Positions 1-9,584 of a stretch of 64,000 nucleotides of DNA are shown piece by piece (positions within the stretch are counted from its first letter, which is position 1; every line of letters begins with the position of its first letter). The DNA is from Thioclava sp. GXIMD4216 (lineage in GTDB: Bacteria > Pseudomonadota > Alphaproteobacteria > Rhodobacterales > Rhodobacteraceae). The translations under genes and the position numbers were made by a program. The DNA lies in assembly GCF_037949285.1 (NCBI RefSeq), contig NZ_CP149926.1, positions 1,095,501-1,159,500 of the forward strand, read 5' to 3'. The notes under the pieces are model-generated. The model saw only the letters and a program-made list of their open reading frames with translations. It did no database searches and was not told the origin of the DNA.

Positions 1-2
1 CC

Positions 3-2447
3 ATGCAGCAGGTGCTGAACATTCTGGACGAGAACCGGCTCGATAAGGAATCGAAAGACCTCGACAAGTTCTACGAGAGCGTCCGCAACCGTGCGCATGG
101 CATCACCGATCCTCAGGCCAAGCAGCGCCTGATCGTTGAGCTATATGACAAGTTCTTCCGCAACGCCTTCCCGCGCACCACCGAGAAGCTGGGCATCGTC
201 TATACGCCGGTCGAGATCGTCGATTTCATCCTGCATTCGGTCAACGAGATGCTGCAGGAGCATTTCGGCCAGACGCTCGGCTCGCGTGGCGTCCATATCA
301 TGGACCCGTTCACCGGCACGGGCACCTTCATCACTCGCCTGCTGCAATCGGGGCTGATCGCGCCTGAGGAGCTGGAACACAAGTTCCGGCACGAGATCCA
401 TGCCAACGAGATCGTCCTGCTGGCCTATTACATCGCCGCGATCAATATCGAGGCCGTCTATCAGGGGCTGGCGCAAAGCGACGACTATGTGCCCTTCGAG
501 GGGATCTGTTTGACTGATACGTTCCAGATGTATGAGGGCGCGGATGAATTGGCGCTTTACATGCCCGACAACTCCGAGCGCCGGACCCGTCAGAAGGAGC
601 TGGATATCCGCGTGATCGTGGGCAACCCGCCCTATTCGGTGGGTCAAGAAACAGCGAACGAAAACAATACTAACGTCGCATATGCCGGCCTTGATGGGCG
701 AATACGCGAGACCTACGCCGCTCGCACGGAGCAAACATCGGTTCGCACGCTTTACGATAGCTACATCCGAGCCATCAGATGGGCCTCTGACCGCATCGGT
801 GATGCGGGGGTCGTCGCGTTCGTGACGAACGCTGGCTGGGTCGACGGCAATGCGACCGATGGAATGCGTGCTTGTCTGGCTGAGGAGTTTACGGACCTCT
901 ACATCTTCCACCTTCGGGGCAATCAGCGGACCAGCGGCGAGCGATCGCGCAAAGAGGGCGGCAAGATCTTTGGCTCGGGCAGCCGTGCGCCCATCGCCAT
1001 CAGCGTCTTCGTCAAAAAACCGAATGCGGCAGAACATGGCCGCATCTTCTTCCATGACATCGGCGACTACCTCGATCAGAAGCAGAAGCTATCGACCATA
1101 CGCGGCTTTGGCTCTCTCGGAGGCATTGGCAATGTCGCAGGTTGGGATCGCATCGCTCCCGACGATCAGCACGACTGGGTCAACCAGCGTGACGTGAGTT
1201 TCGACGCTTTCATGAAGATTGGTGACAAGAAGCGGGACGCTGCGCCGCCACTGTTCGAGACCTACTCGCTTGGCGTCGCAACAGGGCGAGATGCTTGGAG
1301 CTTCAATGCCTCAAAAACCGAACTCATCGTCAACATGCAGCGAATGACGGAGGCCTATCACGCTGATCTCAATGAGGTTCTTAGCGGAGCAGTAACTAGC
1401 GAGGTTCATCTAAATTCGGACGCCAGAAAGATCAGCTGGTCACGCGCATTAAAAGCAGACGTCTTTAAGAGGAAGCCGCTGGAGCTCGCGAGCGCCTCGC
1501 CTACACTCGCAATGCATCGACCCTTTGATAAGAAATGGCTCTATTTCGGTCGCAGATATAACGAGATGGTCTACCAGATGCCGCGCATCTTCGGACGGCC
1601 AGATTGGATCAATCGAGCAATCGCGATTTCGGGTCCAGGTAGCATGACGGGGTTCACCGCGTTGATGATTGGGAGTGTCGCGGAGCTATGTGTCGCAACC
1701 ATGAAGGGCGGCTCGCAATGCTTCCCCCTCTACCTCTACGACCAGCAGGACGAGGAGCCGGGCGGCCTCTTCGCAGGTCAGGCCTCCGGTCTCCAGCGCC
1801 GTGACGCGATCACCGATGCCGGGCTGGCGCATTTCCGCGCCGCCTATCCGGGGGAGGCGATCAGCAAGGAGGACATCTTCTACTACGTCTATGGCCTGTT
1901 GCATTCGCCTGACTATCGCGAGCGCTATGCCGATAACCTGACCAAGGAACTGCCCCGTATCCCTTGCGTGAAGACCTATGCCGATTTTCGGGCCTTCTCG
2001 GAGGCAGGGCGGCGCTTGGGTGATCTGCACGTCAATTACGAGACGGTCGATCCCTATCCGGTCACCTATAAGCAGGGCACGCCCGAACTCTGGAAGATCG
2101 ACAATCCGAAAGCCTTCTACCGCGTCACCAAGATGAAGTTCGGCGGCAAGCGCCCGAAGACCGACAAGACGACCGTGGTCTATAATGCCAACATCACCAT
2201 GACGGACATCCCGCTGGACGCCTATGACTACATCGTCAACGGCAAGCCCGCGCTGGAATGGGTGATGGAGCGCCAAGTCGTCAAGACCGACAAGGCCAGC
2301 GGCATCGTCAATGACGCCAATGATTACGCGAACGAGACGATGCACGATCCGGCCTATCCGCTCGACCTCTTCCGCCGCGTGATCACCGTTAGTCTGGAGA
2401 CGATGAAGATCGTGAACGCACTGCCAAAGTTGGATTTGCCGAAGTGA
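3..2447 (+). CDS. Type ISP restriction-modification protein, C-terminal part (truncated at window edge)
   Basis: This is the C-terminal 814 residues of a large single-chain type ISP (type I-like, single polypeptide) restriction-modification enzyme. Family members carry an N-terminal nuclease and helicase, then an N6-adenine methyltransferase and a target-recognition region. Visible here are the SAM-binding motif DPFTGTGTF (about residues 101-109) and the catalytic motif NPPY (208-211) of amino-methyltransferases. The C-terminal 300 residues match the specificity part of the family. The ATG at position 3 is probably internal, because the helicase half must lie upstream of the window. The middle (about 1200-1700) is less GC-rich, as is common for recognition domains. 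It is the cargo of the tRNA-Thr element and probably protects against foreign DNA. Confidence 0.85.
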   Translation: MQQVLNILDENRLDKESKDLDKFYESVRNRAHGITDPQAKQRLIVELYDKFFRNAFPRTTEKLGIVYTPVEIVDFILHSVNEMLQEHFGQTLGSRGVHIMDPFTGTGTFITRLLQSGLIAPEELEHKFRHEIHANEIVLLAYYIAAINIEAVYQGLAQSDDYVPFEGICLTDTFQMYEGADELALYMPDNSERRTRQKELDIRVIVGNPPYSVGQETANENNTNVAYAGLDGRIRETYAARTEQTSVRTLYDSYIRAIRWASDRIGDAGVVAFVTNAGWVDGNATDGMRACLAEEFTDLYIFHLRGNQRTSGERSRKEGGKIFGSGSRAPIAISVFVKKPNAAEHGRIFFHDIGDYLDQKQKLSTIRGFGSLGGIGNVAGWDRIAPDDQHDWVNQRDVSFDAFMKIGDKKRDAAPPLFETYSLGVATGRDAWSFNASKTELIVNMQRMTEAYHADLNEVLSGAVTSEVHLNSDARKISWSRALKADVFKRKPLELASASPTLAMHRPFDKKWLYFGRRYNEMVYQMPRIFGRPDWINRAIAISGPGSMTGFTALMIGSVAELCVATMKGGSQCFPLYLYDQQDEEPGGLFAGQASGLQRRDAITDAGLAHFRAAYPGEAISKEDIFYYVYGLLHSPDYRERYADNLTKELPRIPCVKTYADFRAFSEAGRRLGDLHVNYETVDPYPVTYKQGTPELWKIDNPKAFYRVTKMKFGGKRPKTDKTTVVYNANITMTDIPLDAYDYIVNGKPALEWVMERQVVKTDKASGIVNDANDYANETMHDPAYPLDLFRRVITVSLETMKIVNALPKLDLPK

Positions 2448-2553
2448 ACATGAATCGCGCGTGAGAGGCGCTGGGAGGGGGCTTAGATGGGTGTGAAGTC
2501 GAAAGTGGCCTCGATGGCAGCGGGGCGCACAGAAGTGCTCCTCTGAGCCTCCT

Positions 2554-3393
2554 GTGACGAATGCAGAGCTATATGCGAAGTCGCCCCCTTTGTTGACCGA
2601 TCAGGAGCAGGCGCACTTCAAGTTCGGTGACCGCTCTATCGACAATTTCTTCCTCGGACTCTCCGATGTCTTGAAGGCCTGTTATCGTAACGGGCATGGT
2701 GCAGCAGATGTCTCGAAGGTGTTGAACGCCAGAGGGGCCCGAACAGCCTGCGGGGCGCAATGGACACCGCGTCTGGCATGGTTCCTTATGAAAACATGGC
2801 GCACGGTTCATCTGCGCGAGCAGAAGCGGGAGGCAGAGCGTCGTCAGGCCGAACGGTTCTCGAGCCAGGGCACTGCAAAGCACGATGCGCTGGGCCGTGC
2901 GATACAGCGTCAGGATGAGCTGACCTATAAAAAGGTGCTTCGAGGGTATTTCAAGAACCCGACCCTTGGCGAGATCTTTCCCGAACTTAGTGCTTTTCGA
3001 GACAAGCTGGCTGGGAAGGCCCCCGACGCGGCTCCTGAGGTTGGGGTGAAAGCCGAGCAGGTTACGAAAAAGAAGTCGGCTAAAAAGCCGAAGCGTTCCA
3101 CACCCGTCGAGGAGGTGACGGCTGTCGGGCCGGAAGCCGCTTCTAAAGTGGTGCCCGATTTGCGCGTCTTCAGTGGTCCTTGGCGAGAGTTTTTCGGCGA
3201 TCCGAGGGGACGTGGCTATTTGGTCGCATTGGTGCGTGAGCATCCGAGACTGCTAGAGCTAGATCCGACAAAGCCCACAGGGTTTCTGGGTTGTCTACGG
3301 TCACGCAAGGCGAAGCATCCGGCGAACCGATATTGGGAGCCAGCCGATGCAGATCAGGTTCGGCTGGCGATATTTCAAAACCTTCATCTATGA
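2554..3393 (+). CDS. Hypothetical protein between ISP enzyme and integrase
   Basis: This is a 279-residue soluble protein with a GTG start. I do not recognise a family with confidence. Residues about 45-85 contain a helix-turn-helix-like pattern with LNARGARTACGAQWT, which resembles the short recombinase/resolvase segment that follows a serine recombinase core. No catalytic serine domain is present. A Lys/Glu/Ala-rich linker lies at about 150-190, and the last 80 residues form a compact segment ending in FQNLHL. The gene lies 106 bases after the ISP gene on the same strand and overlaps the convergent integrase 3' end by 6 bases. It may be an element-encoded accessory or DNA-binding protein; function is unknown. 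Confidence 0.6.
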   Translation: MTNAELYAKSPPLLTDQEQAHFKFGDRSIDNFFLGLSDVLKACYRNGHGAADVSKVLNARGARTACGAQWTPRLAWFLMKTWRTVHLREQKREAERRQAERFSSQGTAKHDALGRAIQRQDELTYKKVLRGYFKNPTLGEIFPELSAFRDKLAGKAPDAAPEVGVKAEQVTKKKSAKKPKRSTPVEEVTAVGPEAASKVVPDLRVFSGPWREFFGDPRGRGYLVALVREHPRLLELDPTKPTGFLGCLRSRKAKHPANRYWEPADADQVRLAIFQNLHL

Positions 3394-5124
3394 GACGTTT
3401 TTCGACGGCGAGCTAGAGTTGCGAGCAGCTAAGTCGTAATTCTCAAGTTTCGTTATGACACCCTTCTTGGCGAGCAGCGTAGAGTCGCCATAGCCGCCAC
3501 TTGCACCGCTAGTTGCATGGCCATTAATCGCGTCTACGACATCCCGATTCAGGGACAAGTCGCGGCTGAGGGTTTTAAAGCGATGCCGCCACGCGTGATT
3601 AGGCTGCATGTTTTCAGGAATAAGCCCGAGGGATTTGAGCCATTTGGCAACCCTCCCCCCTGTCGCACGCGCACTTTTGAGGTATTTTTCGGGATCAGTC
3701 GCGTTGTGGAACAGCGGTCCTTCGTCACTTGATGCGAGGAAATTCAGAAAGCCAAGTTCGATCAGTTGTTGATGAAGCGGGATGTCACGATATCTTTTGT
3801 CTTTAACGGAGCCAGCCTCCGGTGTGATGCGCATAACCCAGCCATCGCCCTCTTGCCTAATGTCTTCTTTTCTTAGCTGGGTGATCTCGGTGATACGCGC
3901 ACCGGTGAAGGCACAGAGCAACGGCGCCCAGCGCTTAGCTGCTGTAATATGGGCACTTTCGCGGTTAGCCGGGTTGTCTCTATACTCGGGGACGTAATTG
4001 ACGCAGGTCTGCAGGATCGCTTCCGCTTCGAGGGTGGTGAAGCCTTGCTCACGAGTTTTGATTTTTTTCTTGGTCTCTTGTTTGACATCTTCGGAGGGGT
4101 TGTGCTCGAGGATGTCATTGACTTTGGCCCACTTGAAGACCGCACGAATTGCAGCAAGGTATTTGGCGGACACGGTTTTGGTGGACTTGCCCTCTTTGAG
4201 GAGGCTATCGCGCCATTTTAGGAGATCGGCCTTCGCGACCTTTCTGGCGTCATCGTGCCCAAGAAAATCGATCAAGTGGATGAAACAGGGCCGCCAAGCG
4301 CGTCCGCCGTCTACATGCGTGCCTACATGCTGTTTGGTTGCTATGTATTGCTCGAACAGTTCCATGAGCTTTACCGGGGCAGTTGGTGTGCTGCGCGGTG
4401 TTACCGGCTGAATGATGGTGTCGCGTGGGGTGTCGTTATAGATGCCCTGGTCCCGCTCCATAGTGCGATCTAGCGCATCAATTTCGGCTCGGATCATCTT
4501 CATAGCGAGGTCGCGCCATTCAGCGCTACCTGTCGCAAGATCTAGCCCGTTGCTGGCGATGAATGCATTCAAGGCTGGGGTGATAATCTTGGTCTCCGCC
4601 GCCTGCAAATCTCGCCGGAGGGCACTCAGCTTGCGAGTGCGTAATTGTTCATAGAAATAGCGTGCTCCTGCGGCCATTCTATAATCGGCGTCCTCGCTCA
4701 ACACGCTCAGCCCATATTTCTCTACATCTGAATAGCCTTGCGCGACGCGTTCGTAAAAACGCTCTAGCTCGCGTTCTATGTCCGCTGGGCTGGGCATTTC
4801 TGCCCGCTTGGCGGTGTCTTCCGTCAGGACCGATTGGAAATGCTCCCAGATCGCGCGCTTGATGTCGTCCTCCGATAGAGCGCGCAGAGATGCGGGCTTG
4901 GCAGGGGGTGCCACTTGCTTAAGGGCTTCTTGAGCTAATTTAATCTGTCTCTTGAGGCGAGCGACAGCTTCGTCGTGCTCGTGCTTTGCTACACGAAGGT
5001 CTCCACCGAGAGGCTCTGTGAGTTCGGTCTTTCCGCCAAAAAGATGACGAATGTCTTCACGCAAAGTAATGCGCGCCCAGTAACGGCCATTCTTCTCTTT
5101 CCAGTAACGAAGTTTCGCTGCCAT
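3388..5124 (-). CDS. Tyrosine-type site-specific integrase
   Basis: A 578-residue phage/island-type tyrosine recombinase. The N-terminal part (1-230) is the arm-binding and linker region of this long integrase class. A core-binding domain follows at about 250-345, then the catalytic domain. The catalytic set is visible: Arg410 (in FTGARITEI), Lys443, His510-x-x-Arg513 (HAWRH), His536 (INGHATS) and the nucleophile Tyr545 (GGYGDS). All expected residues are present, so the enzyme looks intact. It should integrate and excise the element at the neighbouring tRNA-Thr, 90 bases away. It is transcribed away from the tRNA and converges with the gene at 2554. Three TGACAC units precede its start codon. 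Confidence 0.93.
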   Translation of the reverse strand: MAAKLRYWKEKNGRYWARITLREDIRHLFGGKTELTEPLGGDLRVAKHEHDEAVARLKRQIKLAQEALKQVAPPAKPASLRALSEDDIKRAIWEHFQSVLTEDTAKRAEMPSPADIERELERFYERVAQGYSDVEKYGLSVLSEDADYRMAAGARYFYEQLRTRKLSALRRDLQAAETKIITPALNAFIASNGLDLATGSAEWRDLAMKMIRAEIDALDRTMERDQGIYNDTPRDTIIQPVTPRSTPTAPVKLMELFEQYIATKQHVGTHVDGGRAWRPCFIHLIDFLGHDDARKVAKADLLKWRDSLLKEGKSTKTVSAKYLAAIRAVFKWAKVNDILEHNPSEDVKQETKKKIKTREQGFTTLEAEAILQTCVNYVPEYRDNPANRESAHITAAKRWAPLLCAFTGARITEITQLRKEDIRQEGDGWVMRITPEAGSVKDKRYRDIPLHQQLIELGFLNFLASSDEGPLFHNATDPEKYLKSARATGGRVAKWLKSLGLIPENMQPNHAWRHRFKTLSRDLSLNRDVVDAINGHATSGASGGYGDSTLLAKKGVITKLENYDLAARNSSSPSKNVS

Positions 5125-5125
5125 G

Positions 5126-5158
5126 TGACACTCGATTCTGACACCAATTCTGACACCA
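5126..5158. repeat. TGACAC repeats upstream of integrase
   Basis: ATTCTGACACCA occurs twice head to tail (5135-5146 and 5147-5158). A third TGACAC lies at 5126-5131, giving 12-13 base spacing. The repeats sit between the integrase start codon and the tRNA-Thr, where arm-type integrase sites or an autoregulatory operator would be expected. The role is inferred from position only. Confidence 0.5.
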
Positions 5159-5214
5159 GAAATGGCACTTCGCCCAGCAAATCAAGGGTCTTCTTTGTTG
5201 TCAGTGGGTTAGTG

Positions 5215-5289
<75 letters not shown>

Positions 5290-5423
5290 ATCCTGTGTCG
5301 GTGGCGGTGCTTTTCAGTGCCGCCCTTCGACCGTGAGCGGGGATTTAGAGGAGGTCGCCGACGGGTGCAAGAGAAAAAATGACATCTCTCGACAGATTTT
5401 TCTCCTGACGCTACAGAAGGCGC

Positions 5424-5630
5424 ATGGCACAGGATCCGAAGAACCCCAAGAACGGGTCGAAAGACCCCAAATCGGCGCGAGAAGATCGTTTGCGCGCGGC
5501 CTTGCGTGCGAATCTTTCCCGCCGTAAGGCGCAGGCACGCGGTCGTAAGGCCGAGCAGATAGAAACAGATAGGGATGGTGCAGCCTCTCACGGCACGCCG
5601 CCACACGAGCAGAACGAAAAGGACAGCTGA
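5424..5630 (+). CDS. Small basic hypothetical protein upstream of murA
   Basis: This encodes 68 residues, highly charged and low in hydrophobics ([20 protein letters not shown]...). The pattern is Lys/Arg/Asp-rich with no membrane segment and is probably disordered. Its stop codon overlaps the murA start as TGATG, so the two are likely translationally coupled. Small basic ORFs in this position occur in other Rhodobacterales, which supports it being real. No function can be assigned. Confidence 0.6.
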   Translation: MAQDPKNPKNGSKDPKSAREDRLRAALRANLSRRKAQARGRKAEQIETDRDGAASHGTPPHEQNEKDS

Positions 5631-6898
5631 TGGACCGCATTATCGTGCGCGGCAACGGGCCGCTTTCGGGGCAGATCCCAATCGCGGGCGCGAAAAACGC
5701 CTGTCTGGCGCTGATGCCGGCCACGCTTCTGTTGGAGGAACCGCTGACGCTGACCAATGCGCCGCGTCTGTCTGACATCCGCACCATGACCGATCTTCTG
5801 GCCAGCCTCGGGGCAGAGGTCACCCAGTTGCAGGAGGGCAAGGTGCTGGCCTCGGCCTGCCATGGCGAGATCAATCCGGTCGCCGATTATGACATCGTGC
5901 GCAAGATGCGGGCCTCGAACCTCGTGCTGGGGCCGCTTCTGGCGCGTCTGGGTCATGCGGTCGTCTCGCTGCCCGGTGGCTGTGCGATCGGCGCGCGCCC
6001 GATGGATATCCATATCGATGCGCTCACCGCTTTGGGCGCCGAGATCGAGCTGAAGGAAGGCTATCTGCATGCCAAGGTTGCCGGTGGCCGCCTGAAAGGC
6101 GCTGTGCACGAGATGCGCTTTGCCTCTGTGGGGGCCACCGAGAACTTCCTGATGGCGGCGGCGCTGGCCAAAGGCACCTCGGTGCTGAAGAATGCCGCGC
6201 GCGAACCCGAGATCGTCGATCTGGCGGATTGCCTGCGGGCGATGGGGGCGCAGATTTCGGGCGATGGCACGTCGACCATCGAAATTCAGGGTGTGGACCG
6301 TTTGCATGGCGCGACCCATCCCGTTGTGGCCGACCGGATCGAGCTGGGCACCTATATGCTGGCCCCTGCGATCTGTGGCGGCGAGGTTGAATGTCTGGGC
6401 GGCAAGATCGCGCTGGTCGAATCCTTCTGCGAGAAGCTCGATGCGGCGGGCATTCATGTCGAAGAGACCAGAGACGGGATCAAGGTCAAGCGTCGCGGGG
6501 ATGTGGTGAATGCGGTGGATGTGGTCACCGAACCCTATCCGGGCTTCCCGACCGACCTGCAGGCGCAGATGATGGCACTTTTGTGTACCGCCGAGGGGAC
6601 TTCGGTTCTGGAAGAGAAGATCTTCGAGAACCGCTTCATGCATGCACCCGAACTGGTGCGGATGGGCGCCAATATCGAGGTGCATGGCGGGCATGCCACC
6701 GTGCATGGCGTCAAGAAGCTGAAGGGGGCGCCGGTGATGGCGACCGACCTGCGGGCCTCGGTGTCGCTGATTTTGGCGGGTCTTGCCGCCGAGGGCGAGA
6801 CCATCGTCAACCGTGTCTATCACCTTGACCGCGGCTATGAACGTCTGGTGCGCAAGCTGAAGGCCGTCGGTGCCGATATCGAGCGCGTGTCCGAATAG
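5630..6898 (+). CDS. murA: UDP-N-acetylglucosamine 1-carboxyvinyltransferase
   Basis: MurA transfers enolpyruvate from phosphoenolpyruvate to UDP-GlcNAc, the first committed step of peptidoglycan synthesis in the cytoplasm. The 422-residue length is normal. Lys22 and Asn23 (GAKNA) match the substrate-binding pair. Cys118 in [10 protein letters not shown] is the active-site cysteine that fosfomycin attacks, so the enzyme should be fosfomycin-sensitive. The two-lobed EPSP-synthase-like fold covers the whole length. The start overlaps the stop of the small upstream gene. Confidence 0.97.
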   Translation: MDRIIVRGNGPLSGQIPIAGAKNACLALMPATLLLEEPLTLTNAPRLSDIRTMTDLLASLGAEVTQLQEGKVLASACHGEINPVADYDIVRKMRASNLVLGPLLARLGHAVVSLPGGCAIGARPMDIHIDALTALGAEIELKEGYLHAKVAGGRLKGAVHEMRFASVGATENFLMAAALAKGTSVLKNAAREPEIVDLADCLRAMGAQISGDGTSTIEIQGVDRLHGATHPVVADRIELGTYMLAPAICGGEVECLGGKIALVESFCEKLDAAGIHVEETRDGIKVKRRGDVVNAVDVVTEPYPGFPTDLQAQMMALLCTAEGTSVLEEKIFENRFMHAPELVRMGANIEVHGGHATVHGVKKLKGAPVMATDLRASVSLILAGLAAEGETIVNRVYHLDRGYERLVRKLKAVGADIERVSE

Positions 6899-7012
6899 GC
6901 ACCGATCCGGAAGGGGGATAGACCTTCTGGCCGGACTTTCTGGACAGACTTTCTGGACGGGCAGACCTGCCCGTCTATCTTTGCGGCAGCAGATCAATGG
7001 ACGGAGGCGACT

Positions 7013-7498
7013 ATGGCGGATGCAAGATTCGAGGACGGGGCGGAACGCGCCTTGGCTTTGCGGGCGGAGACGGCCGAAGACCTGCCGGTGATTTCCGCGC
7101 TGGTGCAGGATTGTGTCTTGCCGGTGACCGAGATCCGCTATGATCGCGCCCGTCGCCAACTGGCGCTGCTGGTCAATCGTTTCCGCTGGGAAGATCGTGC
7201 CGCCGCCGAAGCCGATGGGCGCGCCTATGAGCGGGTGCAATCGCTTCTGGTGGTGTCCGAAGTGCTGGCCGTGCGTTCGCAAGGGGTGGACCGGGCCGAG
7301 AAAGATCTGGTGCTCTCGATCCTAGATCTGGTCTGGACCCCTGCGGAGGATGGCGCGGGCGAGCTGGTGCTGACCTTGGCAGGGGATGGCGCGATTGCGG
7401 TTTCTGTCGAGGCATTGGCCGTGGATTTGCGCGATGTGACCAAGCCTTACAAGGCTGTCTCGGGCAAGGTGCCGCAGCACCGTGACGATGGCATGTAA
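7013..7498 (+). CDS. DUF2948 family protein
   Basis: This 161-residue soluble protein matches the DUF2948 family of alphaproteobacteria (LPVISALVQDCVLP..., then a Phe/Arg-rich strand region and a C-terminal DVTKPYKAVSGKVPQH). In Rhodobacterales it sits between murA and hisD, as here. The normal neighbour hisD has been pushed 3.4 kb away by the arsenic operon. Function is unknown. Confidence 0.85.
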   Translation: MADARFEDGAERALALRAETAEDLPVISALVQDCVLPVTEIRYDRARRQLALLVNRFRWEDRAAAEADGRAYERVQSLLVVSEVLAVRSQGVDRAEKDLVLSILDLVWTPAEDGAGELVLTLAGDGAIAVSVEALAVDLRDVTKPYKAVSGKVPQHRDDGM

Positions 7499-7511
7499 GG
7501 GCTGTTCGGCA

Positions 7512-7539
7512 GTCGGGGATCTGCGGTCGGGGATCTGCG
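7512..7539. repeat. 14-bp tandem duplication
   Basis: GTCGGGGATCTGCG occurs twice in direct succession (7512-7525 and 7526-7539), just after the DUF2948 stop and at the left border of the inserted arsenic operon. It may be a replication-slippage product. Confidence 0.8.
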
Positions 7540-7740
7540 GGCGGGGAGCTTCGGGGGATGTCACGTTGGCTGTGCATCTGACGGGCGGCATCTGACTGCG
7601 TGAACGGCATTATATCGCGCTCGCGCTGGCCTTGACCATTGCGCGGCTCTTCTGGAGGACGATCAAAGATCCTTTCCCGCCACAGTAGGAGCGTCCGGGC
7701 CGTCTTCCTGCGTCGTTACAAAAGTTTCACTGGTTGCAGG

Positions 7741-7770
7741 TCCATATTTCGCATATCCACGAAATATGGA
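7741..7770 (+). promoter_or_regulatory. Probable ArsR operator overlapping the arsRC start codon
   Basis: TCCATATTTCG (7741-7751) and CGAAATATGGA (7760-7770) form a perfect 11-bp inverted repeat with an 8-base spacer. The ATG of the ArsR-ArsC fusion (7766-7768) lies inside the right arm. ArsR-family repressors bind such AT-rich dyads and release on As(III). No Shine-Dalgarno sequence precedes the ATG. Binding is inferred from symmetry and position. Confidence 0.75.
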
Positions 7771-8584
7771 AAAAGAGATTGCAGAAATTCTCGCCGTTTT
7801 GGGCCATCCGCAGCGGCTTGCGGTGTTCCGTCTTCTGACGCGCCGCTATCCCGATCAGTTGCCCGCAGGCGAGATCGGGCAGATCCTCGGGTTGCGGCCC
7901 AGCACGCTTTCGGCCTATCTTGCCGCGCTGATGCAGACGGGGCTTTTGGCGAAAGAGCGGGTGGGGACGTCGCTTCTTTACCGCATCGAGATGGAGGTCG
8001 TGCAGACCACTTTCGGATTTCTGCTGGATGACTGCTGTCGCGGGCGGGTGTCGGACTGTCTGTCTTTGGCCCCCCGCAAGCCTGCGCGCCGGTATCGGGT
8101 GCTGTTTGTCTGCACCGGCAATTCCGCGCGCTCGATCTTTGCCGAAGCCCTGTTGCGCGAGCTGGGGGCAGACCGTTTCGAGGTGCATTCTGCGGGCACC
8201 CATCCCGGAAGTATGATCAACCCGCAGACGGTGACGCTGTTGCAGCAGCAATGCCATGATGTGGGCGGGCTGTTTTCCAAGGATCTCGGCTCCTTGGCCG
8301 ATGAGCCGCCTTTCGATTTTGTGTTTACGGTCTGTGATCTGGCCGCCAACGAGGATTGCCCGGCCTTGCCCGGACGGCCTGTCAGCGGCCATTGGGGCGT
8401 GCCTGATCCGGTGGCGCGGGCCGCGCAGGCACGCAGCCCCGCCGAGGCGGCCTTGGCCTTCCGCGAGGCTTACGGAGCTTTGCGCCGCCGGATCGAGGCG
8501 TTTATCGCGCTGCCTCTCGAAAGTCTGGATCGCCTCGCCGTGCAGCGCGCCGTGGACGATATTGCCCGCAGGGAGGGACATTAG
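7766..8584 (+). CDS. ArsR-ArsC fusion: arsenic repressor with arsenate reductase
   Basis: The 272 residues are built from two parts. Residues 1-100 are an ArsR winged helix ([21 protein letters not shown] recognition region), followed by Cys90, Cys91 and Cys98, which could bind As(III). Residues 108-245 are a low-Mr-phosphatase-type arsenate reductase with the loop CTGNSAR (Cys116-x5-Arg122). Cys190 and Cys198 ([10 protein letters not shown]) fit the thioredoxin-coupled ArsC class. The fused protein would repress the operon and reduce arsenate to arsenite. It is the first gene of a three-gene operon ending in arsJ and has a perfect dyad over its start codon. The absence of a ribosome-binding site suggests a leaderless transcript. 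Confidence 0.9.
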   Translation: MEKEIAEILAVLGHPQRLAVFRLLTRRYPDQLPAGEIGQILGLRPSTLSAYLAALMQTGLLAKERVGTSLLYRIEMEVVQTTFGFLLDDCCRGRVSDCLSLAPRKPARRYRVLFVCTGNSARSIFAEALLRELGADRFEVHSAGTHPGSMINPQTVTLLQQQCHDVGGLFSKDLGSLADEPPFDFVFTVCDLAANEDCPALPGRPVSGHWGVPDPVARAAQARSPAEAALAFREAYGALRRRIEAFIALPLESLDRLAVQRAVDDIARREGH

Positions 8585-8585
8585 A

Positions 8586-9584
8586 ATGGTACGCTATGCG
8601 CTGAATGGTCTGGGCCGGATGGGAAAGCTGGCGCTGCGCCCGCTTCTGGATGCGGGGGCCGAGATTGCATGGATCAATGACGCGATCGGCACGCCCGAGC
8701 TTCACGCCCACCTGCTGGAATTCGATAGCGTGCACGGGCGCTGGGATTCGCTGTTCGCGCATGATGCGACATCGGTCAGCATCGACGGGGTGCGCCTGCC
8801 TTTCGTGGGCACCCCTGCGCTGGCCGATCTGCCGCTGGAGGGTGTGGATGTCGTGATCGACTGCACCGGCAAATTCAAGACCGAGGCCGATCTGGCGTCC
8901 TATTTCGCAGCGGGAGTGAAGAAGGTGGTGGTTTCGGCGCCGGTGAAGGACGGGCCGACGGCGAATATCGTCTATGGCGTGAATAACGACAGCTATGACC
9001 CCGCCCGCCATCATATCGTGACGGCGGCCAGCTGCACGACCAACTGTCTGGCTCCGGTGGTGAAGGTGATCCATGAGGGGCTGGGCATCAAGCACGGCTC
9101 GATCACCACGCTGCATAATGTCACCAACACCCAGACCCTCGTGGACCGCCCCGCCAAGGACCTGCGGCGCGCGCGCTCGGCGCTGAATTCGCTGATCCCC
9201 ACGACAACCGGCTCGGCAACGGCGATCACGCTGATCTACCCCGAGCTGAAGGGCCGTCTGAACGGTCATGCGGTGCGGGTGCCCCTGCTGAACGGGTCAC
9301 TGACAGATTGCGTCTTCGAGGTCGAACGCGCAACCTCTGCCGAAGAGGTCAACGCCTTGTTCAAGGCGGCCTCGGAAGGGGTGTTGAAGGGCATTCTGGG
9401 CTATGAAACGCGGCCTCTGGTTTCGGCCGATTACGTCAATGATGTGCGTTCGTCGATCATTGATGCGCCCTCGACGATGGTCATCAATGACACGCAGTTA
9501 AAGATCTATGCGTGGTATGATAACGAATATGGCTATGCCCATCGTCTGGTGGATGTGGCTTTGATGGTCGGGCAGTCGCTGTGA
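8586..9584 (+). CDS. ArsJ-associated glyceraldehyde-3-phosphate dehydrogenase
   Basis: A 332-residue GAPDH. It has the Rossmann motif NGLGRMGK (7-14) and the catalytic Cys150 in ASCTTNC. In ars operons this enzyme uses arsenate in place of phosphate to make 1-arseno-3-phosphoglycerate, which ArsJ then exports. The gene begins one base after the arsRC stop and overlaps arsJ by four bases (GTGA), so the three are co-translated. A longer in-frame reading upstream of 8586 overlaps the ArsC domain and is rejected. Linkage to arsJ, not sequence alone, sets the arsenic role. Confidence 0.9.
   Translation: MVRYALNGLGRMGKLALRPLLDAGAEIAWINDAIGTPELHAHLLEFDSVHGRWDSLFAHDATSVSIDGVRLPFVGTPALADLPLEGVDVVIDCTGKFKTEADLASYFAAGVKKVVVSAPVKDGPTANIVYGVNNDSYDPARHHIVTAASCTTNCLAPVVKVIHEGLGIKHGSITTLHNVTNTQTLVDRPAKDLRRARSALNSLIPTTTGSATAITLIYPELKGRLNGHAVRVPLLNGSLTDCVFEVERATSAEEVNALFKAASEGVLKGILGYETRPLVSADYVNDVRSSIIDAPSTMVINDTQLKIYAWYDNEYGYAHRLVDVALMVGQSL

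Noticed and set aside
1..3393. BREX- or DISARM-type defence locus
   Set aside because: Only one methyltransferase of ISP type and one unknown gene are visible; no BrxC/PglZ, DrmA or DrmB features are present in the window.
5588..7282. 564-codon open frame opposite murA
   Set aside because: Same GC-driven antisense artefact; no domain, and murA is certain.
8256..8585. 110-codon N-terminal extension of the GAPDH gene
   Set aside because: It overlaps the ArsC domain in another frame and GAPDH proteins start with the Rossmann strand found at 8586.
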